NCBI GenBank assembly: GCA_028577615.1 | Contig: JAJSDU010000013.1 | Span: 1-64,000, forward strand | Direction: 5' to 3' | DNA length: 64,000 bases | Source of the DNA: Nitrosomonas sp. | Lineage (GTDB): Bacteria > Pseudomonadota > Gammaproteobacteria > Burkholderiales > Nitrosomonadaceae | Shown here: positions 28,747 to 38,567 of the stretch, piece after piece | Layout of the letters: the number at the start of each line of letters is the position of its first letter | Position numbering within the stretch: the first letter of the stretch is position 1 | The notes under the pieces: model-generated | Databases searched by the model: none | Told to the model about the DNA's origin: nothing | What the model saw: the letters and a program-made list of their open reading frames with translations, nothing else | Program-made: the position numbers and the translations under genes

Positions 28747-29034
28747 ATGACTTTATCGATAAATGATGTTAAACAGGTAGCCGGCCTTGCTTACATAAAG
28801 GTAAGTGAAGAAGAAGCTGAGGCTGCGCTGTCTCAATTGTCCGGTATTTTTAAACTGATAGAAACCATGCAGGCAGTCGATACATCGCATGTTGAGCCGA
28901 TGTCGCATGCTCAGGATTTAGTGCAGCGATTACGTGAGGACAAAGTGACCGAATCCGATCAGCGTGATTTGTGTCAGTCCATAGCGCCACAGGTTGAAAA
29001 TGGTCTTTACCTCGTGCCAAAAGTTATTGAATAA
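28747..29034 (+). CDS. gatC: Asp/Glu-tRNA amidotransferase subunit C
   Basis: 95 residues of normal length. Typical features: the N-terminal MTLSINDVKQVAGLAYI, the middle SGIFKLIETMQAVDTSHVEP, and the C-terminal NGLYLVPKVIE. It wraps around GatA and bridges to GatB in the GatCAB complex that converts misacylated Glu-tRNAGln and Asp-tRNAAsn. It is divergent from mreB and followed by gatA after a 226-bp gap. Confidence 0.94.
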   Translation: MTLSINDVKQVAGLAYIKVSEEEAEAALSQLSGIFKLIETMQAVDTSHVEPMSHAQDLVQRLREDKVTESDQRDLCQSIAPQVENGLYLVPKVIE

Positions 29035-29260
29035 GAATTTATGCGGCTTAGGCTTATGATCCGAACCGGGAAATCTTCATAAAGCGCATGAAGTGTTAAT
29101 CACGTGTAATCTGCTTTTAATGACAACGAAGCTGCGCCTTGTTTATATCAGGCCGCGTGCAAAAATCAAAAATGACAGTAATCGGTTAAAATGCAAGCGC
29201 AGCAATTCAGTAATTTTCTAACCGACATATTCTATACTTCCCGTTAAGTAAATACCAATC

Positions 29261-30712
29261 ATGTTTAATGACAGTCTTAAGCAGCTATCCGAACGGCTGG
29301 CAAATAGAGCAATATCCAGCGTTGAACTGACTACTGAATTTCTCCGGCGTATCGGGAAACTGAATCCGCAATATAATGCGTTCATTACTGTTAACGAGGA
29401 AAAATCACTGGCTCAGGCCAGGCGTGCGGATCAGAAAATCGCCGCAGGAGAAATAGGACCTCTGACAGGAATACCTATAGCGCAGAAAGACATTTTTTGT
29501 GCAAAAGGCTGGTTAACGACCTGTGGATCAAAGATGCTGTCGAATTTCGTGTCGCCCTATGACGCGGATGTCATTGAACGATTTAACCAGGCTGGAGCCA
29601 TTAATATCGGCAAGACCAATATGGACGAGTTTGCCATGGGGTCGAGTAACGAGACTTCTTATTTTGGCCCCGTGCGTAACCCGTGGGATGCCGTGGCTGT
29701 CCCGGGCGGCAGTTCCGGTGGTTCTGCCTGTGCGGTCGCTGCGCGCATGGCGCCTGCCGCTACGGGCACCGATACCGGTGGTTCCATTCGCCAGCCGGCG
29801 GCATTATGTGGCATATCAGGCATTAAACCAACCTATGGCACCGTATCACGGTACGGTATGATCGCGTTCGCATCGAGTCTCGATCAAGGCGGACCAATGG
29901 CAAAGTCGGCGGAAGATCTAGCGCTGATGCTGAATGTCATGACCGGTTTCGATGAACGCGATTCAACCAGCCTGCAGCGCGAGAAAGAAGATTATGCCCG
30001 CGATCTGAGCAGACCGCTGTCCGGTTTGCGCATCGGATTACCCAGGGAATATTTTGCCAAAGGCATGAGCAGTGATGTTGAAAAGGCGATCGAACAGGCG
30101 CTTGATGAATACCGCAGATTAGGCGCGGAGACTGTCGAGGTATCACTGCCGAATTCATCGCTATCGATACCCGTCTATTATGTGCTCGCACCCGCCGAGG
30201 CTTCCAGCAACCTGTCGCGATTCGACGGTGTGCGCTATGGTTACCGGGCGCAGGTATTTCAGGACCTGGCGGAAATGTACCGGAATACGCGTGCCGAGGG
30301 ATTTGGTGCCGAGGTCAAGCGCCGGATCCTGATCGGCACTTATGTGTTGTCCCATGGCTATTACGATGCGTATTACATTAAAGCGCAGAAATTGCGCCGC
30401 CTGATTGCACAGGATTTCAAGAATGCATTCAAACAATGCGATGTCATCATGGGCCCCACAACACCGGCTGTCGCTTTTGATCTGGGCGAGAAAAGCAGCG
30501 ACCCTATTCAGATGTATTTGTCGGATATTTATACCAGCGCGGCGAATCTGGCGGGATTGCCGGGTATGTCGATCCCCGTCGGTTTTGGCGACAAAATGAG
30601 ACCGGTAGGCCTGCACATTATCGGCGATTATTTTTCGGAAGCGCGCATGCTGAATATCGCCCATCAATATCAGTTGATTACAGACTGGCACCAGAGAGCG
30701 CCGAATCTGTAA
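29261..30712 (+). CDS. gatA: Asp/Glu-tRNA amidotransferase subunit A
   Basis: 483 residues, amidase signature family. The Ser-cisSer-Lys triad is K76 (PIAQKDIFC), S151 ([10 protein letters not shown]) and S175 ([11 protein letters not shown]), with the same spacing as in characterised GatA. It hydrolyses glutamine and passes ammonia to GatB. The 226-bp gap after gatC is longer than usual and could hold a separate promoter. Confidence 0.96.
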   Translation: MFNDSLKQLSERLANRAISSVELTTEFLRRIGKLNPQYNAFITVNEEKSLAQARRADQKIAAGEIGPLTGIPIAQKDIFCAKGWLTTCGSKMLSNFVSPYDADVIERFNQAGAINIGKTNMDEFAMGSSNETSYFGPVRNPWDAVAVPGGSSGGSACAVAARMAPAATGTDTGGSIRQPAALCGISGIKPTYGTVSRYGMIAFASSLDQGGPMAKSAEDLALMLNVMTGFDERDSTSLQREKEDYARDLSRPLSGLRIGLPREYFAKGMSSDVEKAIEQALDEYRRLGAETVEVSLPNSSLSIPVYYVLAPAEASSNLSRFDGVRYGYRAQVFQDLAEMYRNTRAEGFGAEVKRRILIGTYVLSHGYYDAYYIKAQKLRRLIAQDFKNAFKQCDVIMGPTTPAVAFDLGEKSSDPIQMYLSDIYTSAANLAGLPGMSIPVGFGDKMRPVGLHIIGDYFSEARMLNIAHQYQLITDWHQRAPNL

Positions 30713-30768
30713 ATACGGGTTGGTATTGCTTTGAATACTTTTCAATAAGAATAAATTCGGGAATTGTC

Positions 30769-32205
30769 ATGCAGTGGGAAATTGTCATCGGTCTTGAAGT
30801 ACATACGCAGCTTTCGACGCAATCAAAAATTTTTTCGGGCGCATCGACTGCTTACGGCGCGTTGCCTAATACGCAGGCGTCTTTTGTCGATCTGGCATTG
30901 CCGGGTGTTCTACCGGTATTGAACCGCGGCGCGGTTGAGCGTGCAATCAAATTCGGTCTGGCGGTCAACGCAAAAATCAACTCACCCTCTATTTTCGCGC
31001 GTAAAAATTATTTTTATCCGGATTTGCCGAAAGGTTACCAGATCAGTCAGTATGAACGGCCGATTGTAGAGGGCGGCAGTATCGGCATACAGATGGGTGA
31101 AACAGAAAAAACGATACGACTGACCCGCGCGCATCTGGAAGAGGACGCGGGAAAATCCCTGCACGAGGATTTTCACGGTATGAGTGGAATCGATCTGAAC
31201 CGGGCGGGTACGCCATTGCTGGAAATTGTTTCCGAACCTGATTTGCGCAGCAGCGCGGAAGCGGTGGCCTACGCCAAAACCTTGCACGCGCTGGTGCGCT
31301 GGATCGGTATCTGCGACGGCAATATGCAGGAAGGCTCTTTCCGGTGTGATGCCAATGTCTCGGTGCGTCCACTCGGACAGGAAAAATACGGCACACGCTG
31401 TGAAATTAAAAATCTGAATTCTTTCCGTTTTCTGGAGAAAGCCATTGATTTTGAAGTGGGGCGGCAGATCGAAATTCTGGAAGATGGCGGTTCAATTCGT
31501 CAGGAAACCCGTCTGTTCGATGCGAACAAGGGTGAAACGCGCACCATGCGCACCAAGGAAGACGCCAACGACTACCGCTATTTCCCCGATCCTGATCTGT
31601 TGCCGGTGGAAATCGCGCCTGACTGGATTGAGCAGTTGCGCGCGTCATTGCCGGAGCTACCGCAAGTGCGGCGGGAACGTTATGTTATCGAGTACGGTTT
31701 GTCCGGGTATGATGCGGCGGTGTTGACCAGCTCACGGGAAATGGCCGACTATTTCGAAGCAATGGCCAGGCAATTGCCCGAATGCGCCAAGTTGTGCGCC
31801 AACTGGATTATGGGCGATATCAGCGCGCGTCTGAACAGAGACGGGCTGGACATTGCCGAGTGTCCGGTCGGGGCGGCGCATGTCGTGCAGCTGATTAACC
31901 GGATTCAGGATGGCACTATTTCAGGTAAAGCCGCCAAGACGGTCTTCGAAAGTTTATGGCAAGGCGAGCATGGTCAGAATGTGGATGCGATTATCGAGGC
32001 CAAAGGCCTGAAGCAGATGTCCGATAACAGCGCGCTGGAAAAACTGATTGATGATGTACTGGCGGCAAATGCGCAGCAAGTTGCCGATTATCGCGGAGGC
32101 AAGGAAAAAGCGTTCAACGCGTTAGTCGGACAGGTAATGAAAGCTGCCCAGGGCAAGGCCAATCCAGCGCAGGTCAATGCCTTGCTTAAGGAAAAACTCG
32201 GTTGA
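30769..32205 (+). CDS. gatB: Asp/Glu-tRNA amidotransferase subunit B
   Basis: 478 residues. Family motifs: [20 protein letters not shown] at the N-terminus, [29 protein letters not shown] and [14 protein letters not shown], then the YqeY/GatB C-terminal tail domain (about 330-478). It activates the misacylated amino acid with ATP and amidates it. It lies 56 bases after gatA in the same orientation. No glnS or asnS is in the window, so the tRNA specificity cannot be judged here. Confidence 0.96.
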   Translation: MQWEIVIGLEVHTQLSTQSKIFSGASTAYGALPNTQASFVDLALPGVLPVLNRGAVERAIKFGLAVNAKINSPSIFARKNYFYPDLPKGYQISQYERPIVEGGSIGIQMGETEKTIRLTRAHLEEDAGKSLHEDFHGMSGIDLNRAGTPLLEIVSEPDLRSSAEAVAYAKTLHALVRWIGICDGNMQEGSFRCDANVSVRPLGQEKYGTRCEIKNLNSFRFLEKAIDFEVGRQIEILEDGGSIRQETRLFDANKGETRTMRTKEDANDYRYFPDPDLLPVEIAPDWIEQLRASLPELPQVRRERYVIEYGLSGYDAAVLTSSREMADYFEAMARQLPECAKLCANWIMGDISARLNRDGLDIAECPVGAAHVVQLINRIQDGTISGKAAKTVFESLWQGEHGQNVDAIIEAKGLKQMSDNSALEKLIDDVLAANAQQVADYRGGKEKAFNALVGQVMKAAQGKANPAQVNALLKEKLG

Positions 32206-32294
32206 GAAGAAATACTGAATGCACCAAACCTGACAGGTTATTCAAATACGATGTGAAATAACGGTGTTCGGTGCGCTCAGTGCTTTAAATCAGA

Positions 32295-33113
32295 TTAATA
32301 CAATTCCGCGCGCAGGGTTTTTAATTTTTCGGATCCTGGCTGCAAAAGCTCGGCGCGCTGCAGATAAACTTTGGCTGTATGCGCTTTGTCATCGGCTATC
32401 GCTTTTTCGATAAAATAGACGTACATGTCGACGATTTTCTGCATGCCGGTGCGGGCATCGGCGTTATCTGGATCCACCGCGAGAATTGCTGCATAGTATT
32501 CCTGCGCGTTGTTACCTTTTGGGGTGGTCAGGCGCAGTTCTTTAATTGCCTGTTCGGCGTTGGCCAGGTATTGGGTCACGGAATGCGTTGCCGATGGTGC
32601 TACTCCGGCTGGCGGTAAATCAGGCGTTATGGCTTCCGCCGTGTCAATTGAAGCATCCGGCGAGTATGTTTCTGAAAGCCGGATATCGGCTGCGGCCTGT
32701 ATCGCTTCGGTTATCGATGTGTCTGCCGTGGTTGTTTGTTCTGCTGATTCAGCTATGCTCGGTTCTGACCCGGTTTCCTGTAAAGTGTCGTCATCATTGT
32801 CTGCGATATAGGCATCCGGGTTGTCGAGATCAACAATCAAATCCGGCGCCTGGAAAGAGGCCGGATCGAAATCAGCATCAGGTTCAATGACATCAACAAA
32901 TTCATTTTCTTCATCCGCTTCCGCAATGGTTCCTGAAGTGATCTGGTCTGTTTGCCGTGGCGCCGGTGTAATAGCGGCGATCATGTCCGTGAGGCTGTTT
33001 TCAACGGATTCAATCGCGCCATCCTCATCGCGGGAGGACATTAATTCAACTGCTGTCAGGGCCGCTACTATGACGATAGCGCCCACCCAAAGTGCGTTGC
33101 TCGATTTCGACAT
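32295..33113 (-). CDS. Hypothetical single-pass membrane protein with C-terminal helical repeats
   Basis: 272 residues. One membrane helix near the N-terminus (SNALWVGAIVIVAALTAVEL) is followed by about 150 acidic, Ser/Thr/Asp-rich, probably disordered residues and a folded C-terminal part of about 90 residues with TPR-like helices (YAAILAVDPDNADARTGMQK and VYLQRAELLQPGSEKLKTL). Most of the protein would be periplasmic. It may assemble protein complexes through the TPR-like end; no specific family is recognised. It precedes ampD in the leftward direction, with 116 bases between. Confidence 0.6.
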   Translation of the reverse strand: MSKSSNALWVGAIVIVAALTAVELMSSRDEDGAIESVENSLTDMIAAITPAPRQTDQITSGTIAEADEENEFVDVIEPDADFDPASFQAPDLIVDLDNPDAYIADNDDDTLQETGSEPSIAESAEQTTTADTSITEAIQAAADIRLSETYSPDASIDTAEAITPDLPPAGVAPSATHSVTQYLANAEQAIKELRLTTPKGNNAQEYYAAILAVDPDNADARTGMQKIVDMYVYFIEKAIADDKAHTAKVYLQRAELLQPGSEKLKTLRAELY

Positions 33114-33229
33114 GAGATACTCCTTGTCTTATATTTTTAAAAATGGTTCGCCAATATTGTACCCGAATGGGGGAGTTGTTCTGTCATTCTTTCTCAGGGT
33201 ATTGATTTGTAGAAATAAGTTTATATGGC

Positions 33230-33871
33230 TTATGTAATTGCATGCCGGAAAGTAATATATGGCTGATCAGCATATTGCGTCATGCACGCTTTGGTACCGA
33301 CCAGTTCCGCGTAAGCGCGCCAGCTGAAATACGGACCCGGATCGGTTTTACGTTCCGGTGCGATATGGTTATGACCAACAATATCGGCAATCGGGTATTG
33401 TGCGCGCAGGCACTGAGTCAGCGCCGCTAATACGGTATACTGTGCGTCTGTGAAAGGCGTATCATCGCTGCCTTCCAGCTCAATGCCGATGGAAAAATCA
33501 TTGCAGCGTGTTCTATTCCGCCAGCAGGATAATCCGGCATGCCAGGCGCGCAGGCTGCAGGGAACAAACTGCATGGTTTCGCCATCGCGGCGGATAAAAA
33601 AATGACTGGAGACTTTTAATCCGCTGATGGTAGCGTAATAAGGATGTTTTTCCGGTTGCAACCGGTTGGTAAAGAGTTCCGTAACGCCATTGCCGCCAAA
33701 TTCACCCGGCGGCAGGCTGATGTTATGAATAACCAGCAAGGTGATGGTTGTCCCTTCCGGACGTTCGTCGCAGTTAGGCGAAGCGATAAACTGAATGCTG
33801 CGGGCGCTGCGGATACCGTTATCGGAATCCTGAAGCATGCCATCGGCAGTGATCCGCATGATGTTTTTCAT
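33230..33871 (-). CDS. ampD: 1,6-anhydro-N-acetylmuramyl-L-alanine amidase AmpD
   Basis: 213 residues, Amidase_2 domain. Zinc ligand region VIHNISLPPGEFGG, substrate region HPYYATISGLKVSSHFFIRR, and GHNHIAPERKTDPGPYFSW with the second His and the Asp ligand. It cleaves the peptide from anhydro-muropeptides in the cytoplasm during wall recycling. About 25 residues beyond the usual C-terminus (TKACMTQYADQPYITFRH) are not recognised. A start 4 codons downstream (MRITADGML) is possible. Confidence 0.92.
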   Translation of the reverse strand: MKNIMRITADGMLQDSDNGIRSARSIQFIASPNCDERPEGTTITLLVIHNISLPPGEFGGNGVTELFTNRLQPEKHPYYATISGLKVSSHFFIRRDGETMQFVPCSLRAWHAGLSCWRNRTRCNDFSIGIELEGSDDTPFTDAQYTVLAALTQCLRAQYPIADIVGHNHIAPERKTDPGPYFSWRAYAELVGTKACMTQYADQPYITFRHAIT

Positions 33872-33902
33872 GGTTGTTGCGGGCTAATATACTGACTGAT
33901 AT

Positions 33903-34056
33903 AAAGGCATCTCTTAAATTCCAGATTTTGTCACAACACTTGGTTACTCGCAAAAAATGTTTCCTTGCATATCAATCCTATATGGTGTCAACATTTTTTG
34001 CTTGCGTCACGTTTTGCTCATTTTCTGTTTAGAACTTTGAATTTTTAGAGACGCCC
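33903..34056 (+). mobile_element. MITE-like element, copy 3 (diverged)
   Basis: Left end GGCATCTCTTAAATTCC; right end TTGAATTTTTAGAGACGCCC, which is GGGCGTCTCTAAAAATTC in reverse complement. The right half (GCTCATTT...TTTAGAAC) aligns with the element at 21741-21854 (GCTCATTT...TTTAAAAC) in the same orientation; the left interior differs and is longer. It separates ampD from tmk and ends 44 bases before the tmk start. Confidence 0.65.
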
Positions 34057-34100
34057 ATAAAACTGACGTGGAAAAATAACAATCTTTCTCAATCTCTGCA

Positions 34101-34733
34101 ATGGTATCCGCTAAATTCATTACACTCGAAGGCATCGATGGCGCTGGAAAAACCACGCAGCTGGAGTCACTCGTCAAATGGCTGCGGGAAAAGCAGGTGA
34201 CGGCAGTTGTCACGCGGGAGCCGGGCGGCACGCCGCTGGGCGAGCAGTTGCGCGCGATGCTGCTGGATAATTCGATTGTCATGCATGCGGAAACCGAAGC
34301 ACTGTTGATGTTTGCCGCGCGCCGCGAGCATTTGGATAAGATTATCATCCCGGCACTGGCGCAAGGCAGCTGGGTCGTGTCGGATCGTTTCACCGATGCC
34401 AGTTTTGCGTATCAGGGCGGGGGCAGGGGGCTGAAATGGGAAAAACTGGAAGCACTGGAGTCCTGGACACAAGGCATGTTACAGCCCGATTTGACCGTTT
34501 ACTTCGATATTCCTGCCGCGCTGGGACAGCAGCGTGTCAGCGCGGTTAAAGCACGTGACCGCTTTGAGCAGGAACGGATGGATTTTCACCAGCGCGTCCG
34601 TGAAGCTTACTTAATGCGCGCCAGGCAGTTTCCACAGCGTATTCACGTGATTGATGCATGTCAACCGGTCGATGCGGTCAGAGCCGCTGTCGAACAGCTG
34701 TTAACAAACCTGCTTGAAACGGGGAGCGCGTGA
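34101..34733 (+). CDS. tmk: Thymidylate kinase
   Basis: 210 residues. P-loop EGIDGAGKTTQ at about 9-19, the DR-type motif VTREPGGTPLGE, DRFTDASFAYQGGGRGL, and a DRFEQE lid region. It phosphorylates dTMP to dTDP. The stop overlaps the GTG start of holB by 4 bases, as in many bacteria. Only a weak ribosome site precedes ATG 34101; the promoter may lie in the adjacent MITE-like element. Confidence 0.95.
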   Translation: MVSAKFITLEGIDGAGKTTQLESLVKWLREKQVTAVVTREPGGTPLGEQLRAMLLDNSIVMHAETEALLMFAARREHLDKIIIPALAQGSWVVSDRFTDASFAYQGGGRGLKWEKLEALESWTQGMLQPDLTVYFDIPAALGQQRVSAVKARDRFEQERMDFHQRVREAYLMRARQFPQRIHVIDACQPVDAVRAAVEQLLTNLLETGSA

Positions 34734-35791
34734 CTGCTGTATTGCATTGGCAAAAGGCGCTGTGGCTGGCCATGATGCAGAACGGCCATATCCGTGGTCA
34801 CGCTGTCTTATTGAAAGGCCGTAGCGGTATCGGTAAATTCATTTTTGCCCGCTTTCTTGCGAAATCCCTGTTGTGCAAAAATCCCGCTGCCGATCATATG
34901 GCTTGTGGTGATTGTGTCAGCTGCAACTGGTTTGAGCGGCAGACGCATCCTGATTTCGTTATCATTTCACCGGAAACGATGCTGTCCGATCCAGCAAATG
35001 CGGTGCAATCTGACAATGAGGGTCTGCCGCCGAATGAAAGCAAAATAAAAAAGAAACCCGGTCAGCACATCAGCATCAGCCAGATCCGTGAACTGGATGA
35101 TTTCGTGTACCTGTCAGGCCACCAGTCCGGTTATAAAATTGTATTGATTTGTCCCGCGGAGGCGATGAACGGTGCGGCATCCAACGCGCTGTTGAAGAAA
35201 CTCGAAGAACCGCCGGAACAGGTTTTATTTATACTGGTTTCACATCAGCCGCATCATTTACTGCCAACCATCAAAAGCCGCTGCCAGCAGATTGCCATGC
35301 CCGTTCCGGATACGGAAGCGGCGATGGAATGGTTGCGACAGTCCAGCGCTACCAATGATATGGATAAATTGCGCGCATTACTGGCGCTGTCGGGTTATTC
35401 TCCACTTGCTGCGCTGGCGCTTGCAGAAAGCCATGAGGCGCATCGGAAATTCATCGACAGCATCTGCAGGGTGGATCAGTTCGATCCGCTTGCGGCAGCG
35501 GAAGCACTGCATGATCTGGATCTGGTCATGACGGTCGAATGGTTGCAGAAATGGTGTTATGACCTGTTAAGTTGCCGCATATCCGGTGTTATCCGCTTTC
35601 ATCCGGATGACGAGGCGCATATCCGGACGCTTTGTCAACGAGCAGCACCGCAATCCGTTCTGGCGTATCTGCGGTTCCTGAATACCCGGCAGGCGCTGGC
35701 GCGTCATCCGCTTCAGGCGAAGCTTTTTCTTGAAGAGTTGTTCATCCGGTATGCCGGGCTGTTTACGCCGGCACTTTCCGGGCTGACGTGA
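34730..35791 (+). CDS. holB: DNA polymerase III delta-prime subunit
   Basis: 353 residues from GTG 34730. Clamp-loader AAA+ fold: P-loop GRSGIGKF (30-37) and a zinc module with C49, C59, C62 and C65. SNALLKKLEEPPEQVLFILV and LLPTIKSRCQQI are the sensor/SRC motifs of the family. It is part of the gamma/tau complex that loads the beta clamp. An acidic/Lys insert (about residues 85-110) follows the zinc module. It is translationally coupled to tmk. Confidence 0.93.
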   Translation: MTAVLHWQKALWLAMMQNGHIRGHAVLLKGRSGIGKFIFARFLAKSLLCKNPAADHMACGDCVSCNWFERQTHPDFVIISPETMLSDPANAVQSDNEGLPPNESKIKKKPGQHISISQIRELDDFVYLSGHQSGYKIVLICPAEAMNGAASNALLKKLEEPPEQVLFILVSHQPHHLLPTIKSRCQQIAMPVPDTEAAMEWLRQSSATNDMDKLRALLALSGYSPLAALALAESHEAHRKFIDSICRVDQFDPLAAAEALHDLDLVMTVEWLQKWCYDLLSCRISGVIRFHPDDEAHIRTLCQRAAPQSVLAYLRFLNTRQALARHPLQAKLFLEELFIRYAGLFTPALSGLT

Positions 35792-35814
35792 GGTGTGGTC
35801 TGAGAAGAATCTGA

Positions 35815-36960
35815 TTACTCGCCGGGCTGCAATGTCACCGATACTTCCATGACTTGGCCATCACGCAAAATCGTGATTTTTATTGTGTCGCCGACACGAT
35901 ATTCATCCAGGCGGGTCATGAGCTTATCGACCGTAGTGACGGGCTTGTCGTCAATGGCGATAATAATATCCTTGGGCGCAATTTCGCCGCCGGGTGAGAT
36001 GACCGCGCCTTTGAGTCCGGCGGCTTCCGCGGCGGATCCGCGACTGACGCCGAGAATGACAATACCGTTCACATCCAGCATGCTGGTCAGGCGGTCATTG
36101 AATTTGCCATCGACTGTAATGCCCAGCGCCGGACGGATATACTTGCCACGGCTGATGAGTTGCGGCACGACCCGGTTGACGGTATCCACCGGTACGGCAA
36201 ATCCGATGCCCGCACTGGCACCGCTCGGGCTGTATATGGCAGTATTGATGCCGATCAGGCGGCCAGCCGAATCAAGCAGGGGGCCGCCGGAGTTGCCGGG
36301 ATTGATGGCCGCATCGGTTTGAATCAGATTGTCGATAATACGGCCGCCTTCACCGGGGAGTGACCGGTCAAGCGCGGATACAATGCCGGTGGTTAATGTC
36401 CAGTCCAGACCGAATGGATTGCCAATAGCAAACACCTTCTGGCCGACCTTGAGATCACGGCTGGTGCCCAGCGGCACCGGTGACGGCCGCTGGAAACCAA
36501 TGCCGATTTTCAGCACGGCGATATCATGCGCGGGACTTGCGCCAACCAGCGCCGCTTTGTAGTCTCGTCCGTCAGCCAGGCGCACGGTTGCTTCGCTGGC
36601 GCCCTTGATGACGTGAAAATTAGTGATAATATGCCCTTGATCATCCCAGATAAATCCTGAACCCGTTCCGCTCGGTACGGAGAAAATATTGCGCGTCCAT
36701 GCATCCCGAACATGTTGTCGGGTGGTAATAAAAACGACGGCGTCACGCGAGTTTTCGAACAGTGCGATGGTGCTCTGTTCATCTTCGGCAAGATTGCCGC
36801 GCGCCACGACGGTGCGTGGCTCGGCCTGTTGACGTTCGCCGCTGGAGAAAAAATAATCCCAGGCGAAATAACCGGGCGAAGCGCGTAGCAACAGCACCAA
36901 CAGCATCGCTGCGATGGTGATCCAGATTAAACGGGATAAAAATCGACCGTTATCGGACAT
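35815..36960 (-). CDS. degS: Membrane-anchored Do-like serine protease (DegS/HtrA)
   Basis: 381 residues. One membrane helix at about 8-27 anchors a periplasmic trypsin-like domain with His in ITNFHVIKGAS, Asp in AHDIAVLKIG and the catalytic Ser in AAINPGNSGGPLLDS, then one PDZ domain (about 280-375, NGIVILGVSRGSAAEAAGLK). A single PDZ and an anchor suggest DegS rather than DegP. DegS cleaves RseA to release sigma E when misfolded outer-membrane proteins appear. The neighbours give no further clue. Confidence 0.88.
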   Translation of the reverse strand: MSDNGRFLSRLIWITIAAMLLVLLLRASPGYFAWDYFFSSGERQQAEPRTVVARGNLAEDEQSTIALFENSRDAVVFITTRQHVRDAWTRNIFSVPSGTGSGFIWDDQGHIITNFHVIKGASEATVRLADGRDYKAALVGASPAHDIAVLKIGIGFQRPSPVPLGTSRDLKVGQKVFAIGNPFGLDWTLTTGIVSALDRSLPGEGGRIIDNLIQTDAAINPGNSGGPLLDSAGRLIGINTAIYSPSGASAGIGFAVPVDTVNRVVPQLISRGKYIRPALGITVDGKFNDRLTSMLDVNGIVILGVSRGSAAEAAGLKGAVISPGGEIAPKDIIIAIDDKPVTTVDKLMTRLDEYRVGDTIKITILRDGQVMEVSVTLQPGE

Positions 36961-37009
36961 GCGGGTGTACTCCTTATTGAATATCAGGCAAAGCGGTTAA
37001 TCTGAATGG

Positions 37010-37176
37010 TTAGGAGTCTACCGGACTTAAGCAATCGTAGCGAGCCGAGTGGGAGAATGAGTGCAGAATTTCTCAATTTTGAGGCGCATAGCAAGACTAT
37101 GTAGCGAAAAATTGAGGAAATATGAACCGTTATCCCATTGGCGCAGTAGATTAGTCTTATGTCCGGCAGACTCCTA
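37010..37176. mobile_element. Terminal-inverted-repeat element with 6-bp target duplication
   Basis: Ends are TAGGAGTCTACCGGACTTAA (from 37011) and, in reverse complement of 37156-37176, TAGGAGTCTGCCGGACATAA: 2 differences in 20. GAATGG lies at 37004-37009 and again at 37177-37182, fitting a 6-bp target site duplication. The inside contains a TTTCTCAATTTT/AAAATTGAGGAAA inverted repeat and no gene. The last bases of the element provide the TAG stop of the PhoX-like gene. Confidence 0.75.
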
Positions 37177-38373
37177 GAATGGCCCGGTGATTTCGTACGT
37201 CACGCCGCCTTCCGGTTTCCCCGAAGCACCGCGCTGCGAACTGAAGTATAACCGCGAACCATCGGGACTGAAAGCCGGGCCGGTAATTTCTGAGCGATCC
37301 TGTCCGACAACTTGCAGCAAAGGCCGGATAGCCCCGGGCGCAACGATGACAATCTGCATATCGCCGTCATCTTCGGCAACCAGCAATTCGCCGGCCGCAT
37401 TCACGGTAATGTTGTCGACGCCGGATAGCACGGGGCGCAGATAAAAAGCGGCATTATAAACGATGGCCAGCATTTTGCTGCGCGTGTCATATGACCAGAT
37501 CCGGTCATCGCCTTTGGTCGTGAAGTAGATCATGCCCTCGTGGAACCAGATGCCTTCGCCGCCGTCAAACCGCGTGCCGCGGTCGATCTGGTGGCGTGTC
37601 GGTGTGTGCATGGCCAGTGGATCGGGCAGCGGATGCCAGCGCACCGCACCGATACGCCCGTCAATCACTTCGGCGACTTCGAGCACGCCATCATCCAGAT
37701 CGGGATTGCCAGCCGCATCGTACCGGCGGGCGGTGTAGCGGTAGAGACAGCCGTCGGTTTTGTCTTCCGTCAGATAAAGCTGTTTGTGCAGCGTATCGAC
37801 GGCAACCGCTTCATGCTTGAATGTGCCGAGCGCGGGCCTTAAACGTGGCACCTGTTTGTTGAAGGGATCGCACTCCCAGACCTGTCCCCGGTCATATTCT
37901 TCGCAGGACAGCCAGGTTTGCCAGGGCGTATGACCGCCGGCGCAATTACGCGTGGTATTTTTCAGGATGGCATACGCGTCAATGAGTTCGCCCTGCCGGT
38001 CAAAGCGCAGCGCGCCCGCACCGCCCTGCTGTTTATCGAGCTCACTGTTGGAGACATAAATCCAGCCCCCGTCGGGCGTGGCAAAGGTAACGCCACCGTC
38101 CGGCGCGGCATGCCAGCGATAATGAAAAAGCGCTTGCCCGGAGCGCGCGACAATGCGCGACCTGAAGCCTTGCGGCAAGCGGACGCCATTGTGGTCGGGC
38201 GGCAGCAGGCCATCCCGGACGGCATGAATCAGCGGCGCGGCGTGCGCGGATGCCGATAACCAGTGCCCGGAAAAAAAGACGCCAAGCCCACCGATCAGAC
38301 TGTATTTCAGCAGCTTGCGGCGCTGCGGTTCAAATTGATTCATGCGCATCATGCAGGATTCCTGATTTACCAA
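37174..38373 (-). CDS. PhoX-like (DUF839) secreted phosphatase-family protein
   Basis: 399 residues with a Tat-type signal, QRRKLLKYSLIGG, at about 17-30. The body is a beta-propeller-like fold with repeated YVSNSELD, SCEEYDRGQ, EAVAVDTLHKQLYLTEDKTD and GEGIWFHEGMIYFTTKGDD segments, as in DUF839/PhoX proteins, which bind calcium and iron and hydrolyse phosphate esters. Whether the catalytic set is complete cannot be judged. A start at one of the downstream Met codons (MMRMNQFEPQ) is likely. The stop codon lies in the edge of an inserted repeat element, so the native C-terminus may have been slightly altered. No Pho box was found upstream. Confidence 0.72.
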   Translation of the reverse strand: MVNQESCMMRMNQFEPQRRKLLKYSLIGGLGVFFSGHWLSASAHAAPLIHAVRDGLLPPDHNGVRLPQGFRSRIVARSGQALFHYRWHAAPDGGVTFATPDGGWIYVSNSELDKQQGGAGALRFDRQGELIDAYAILKNTTRNCAGGHTPWQTWLSCEEYDRGQVWECDPFNKQVPRLRPALGTFKHEAVAVDTLHKQLYLTEDKTDGCLYRYTARRYDAAGNPDLDDGVLEVAEVIDGRIGAVRWHPLPDPLAMHTPTRHQIDRGTRFDGGEGIWFHEGMIYFTTKGDDRIWSYDTRSKMLAIVYNAAFYLRPVLSGVDNITVNAAGELLVAEDDGDMQIVIVAPGAIRPLLQVVGQDRSEITGPAFSPDGSRLYFSSQRGASGKPEGGVTYEITGPF

Positions 38374-38567
38374 AGTGAGTCGTTTGAGAAGTATGTCGTT
38401 TTGTACTTGAAAAACCGGTTTTTTACAACCCGTTTATGCGATTTTCCCGCAGCGGAAGCAAATGTTCAGCCAGCCGGTAACCACCTGAAAAAAAACAGTT
38501 CGCCTTTCAAAAAAACTCCGCTAGAATCCGGTTTCCTTTAACAACAAATGGAGTCCAATAAAATGCA

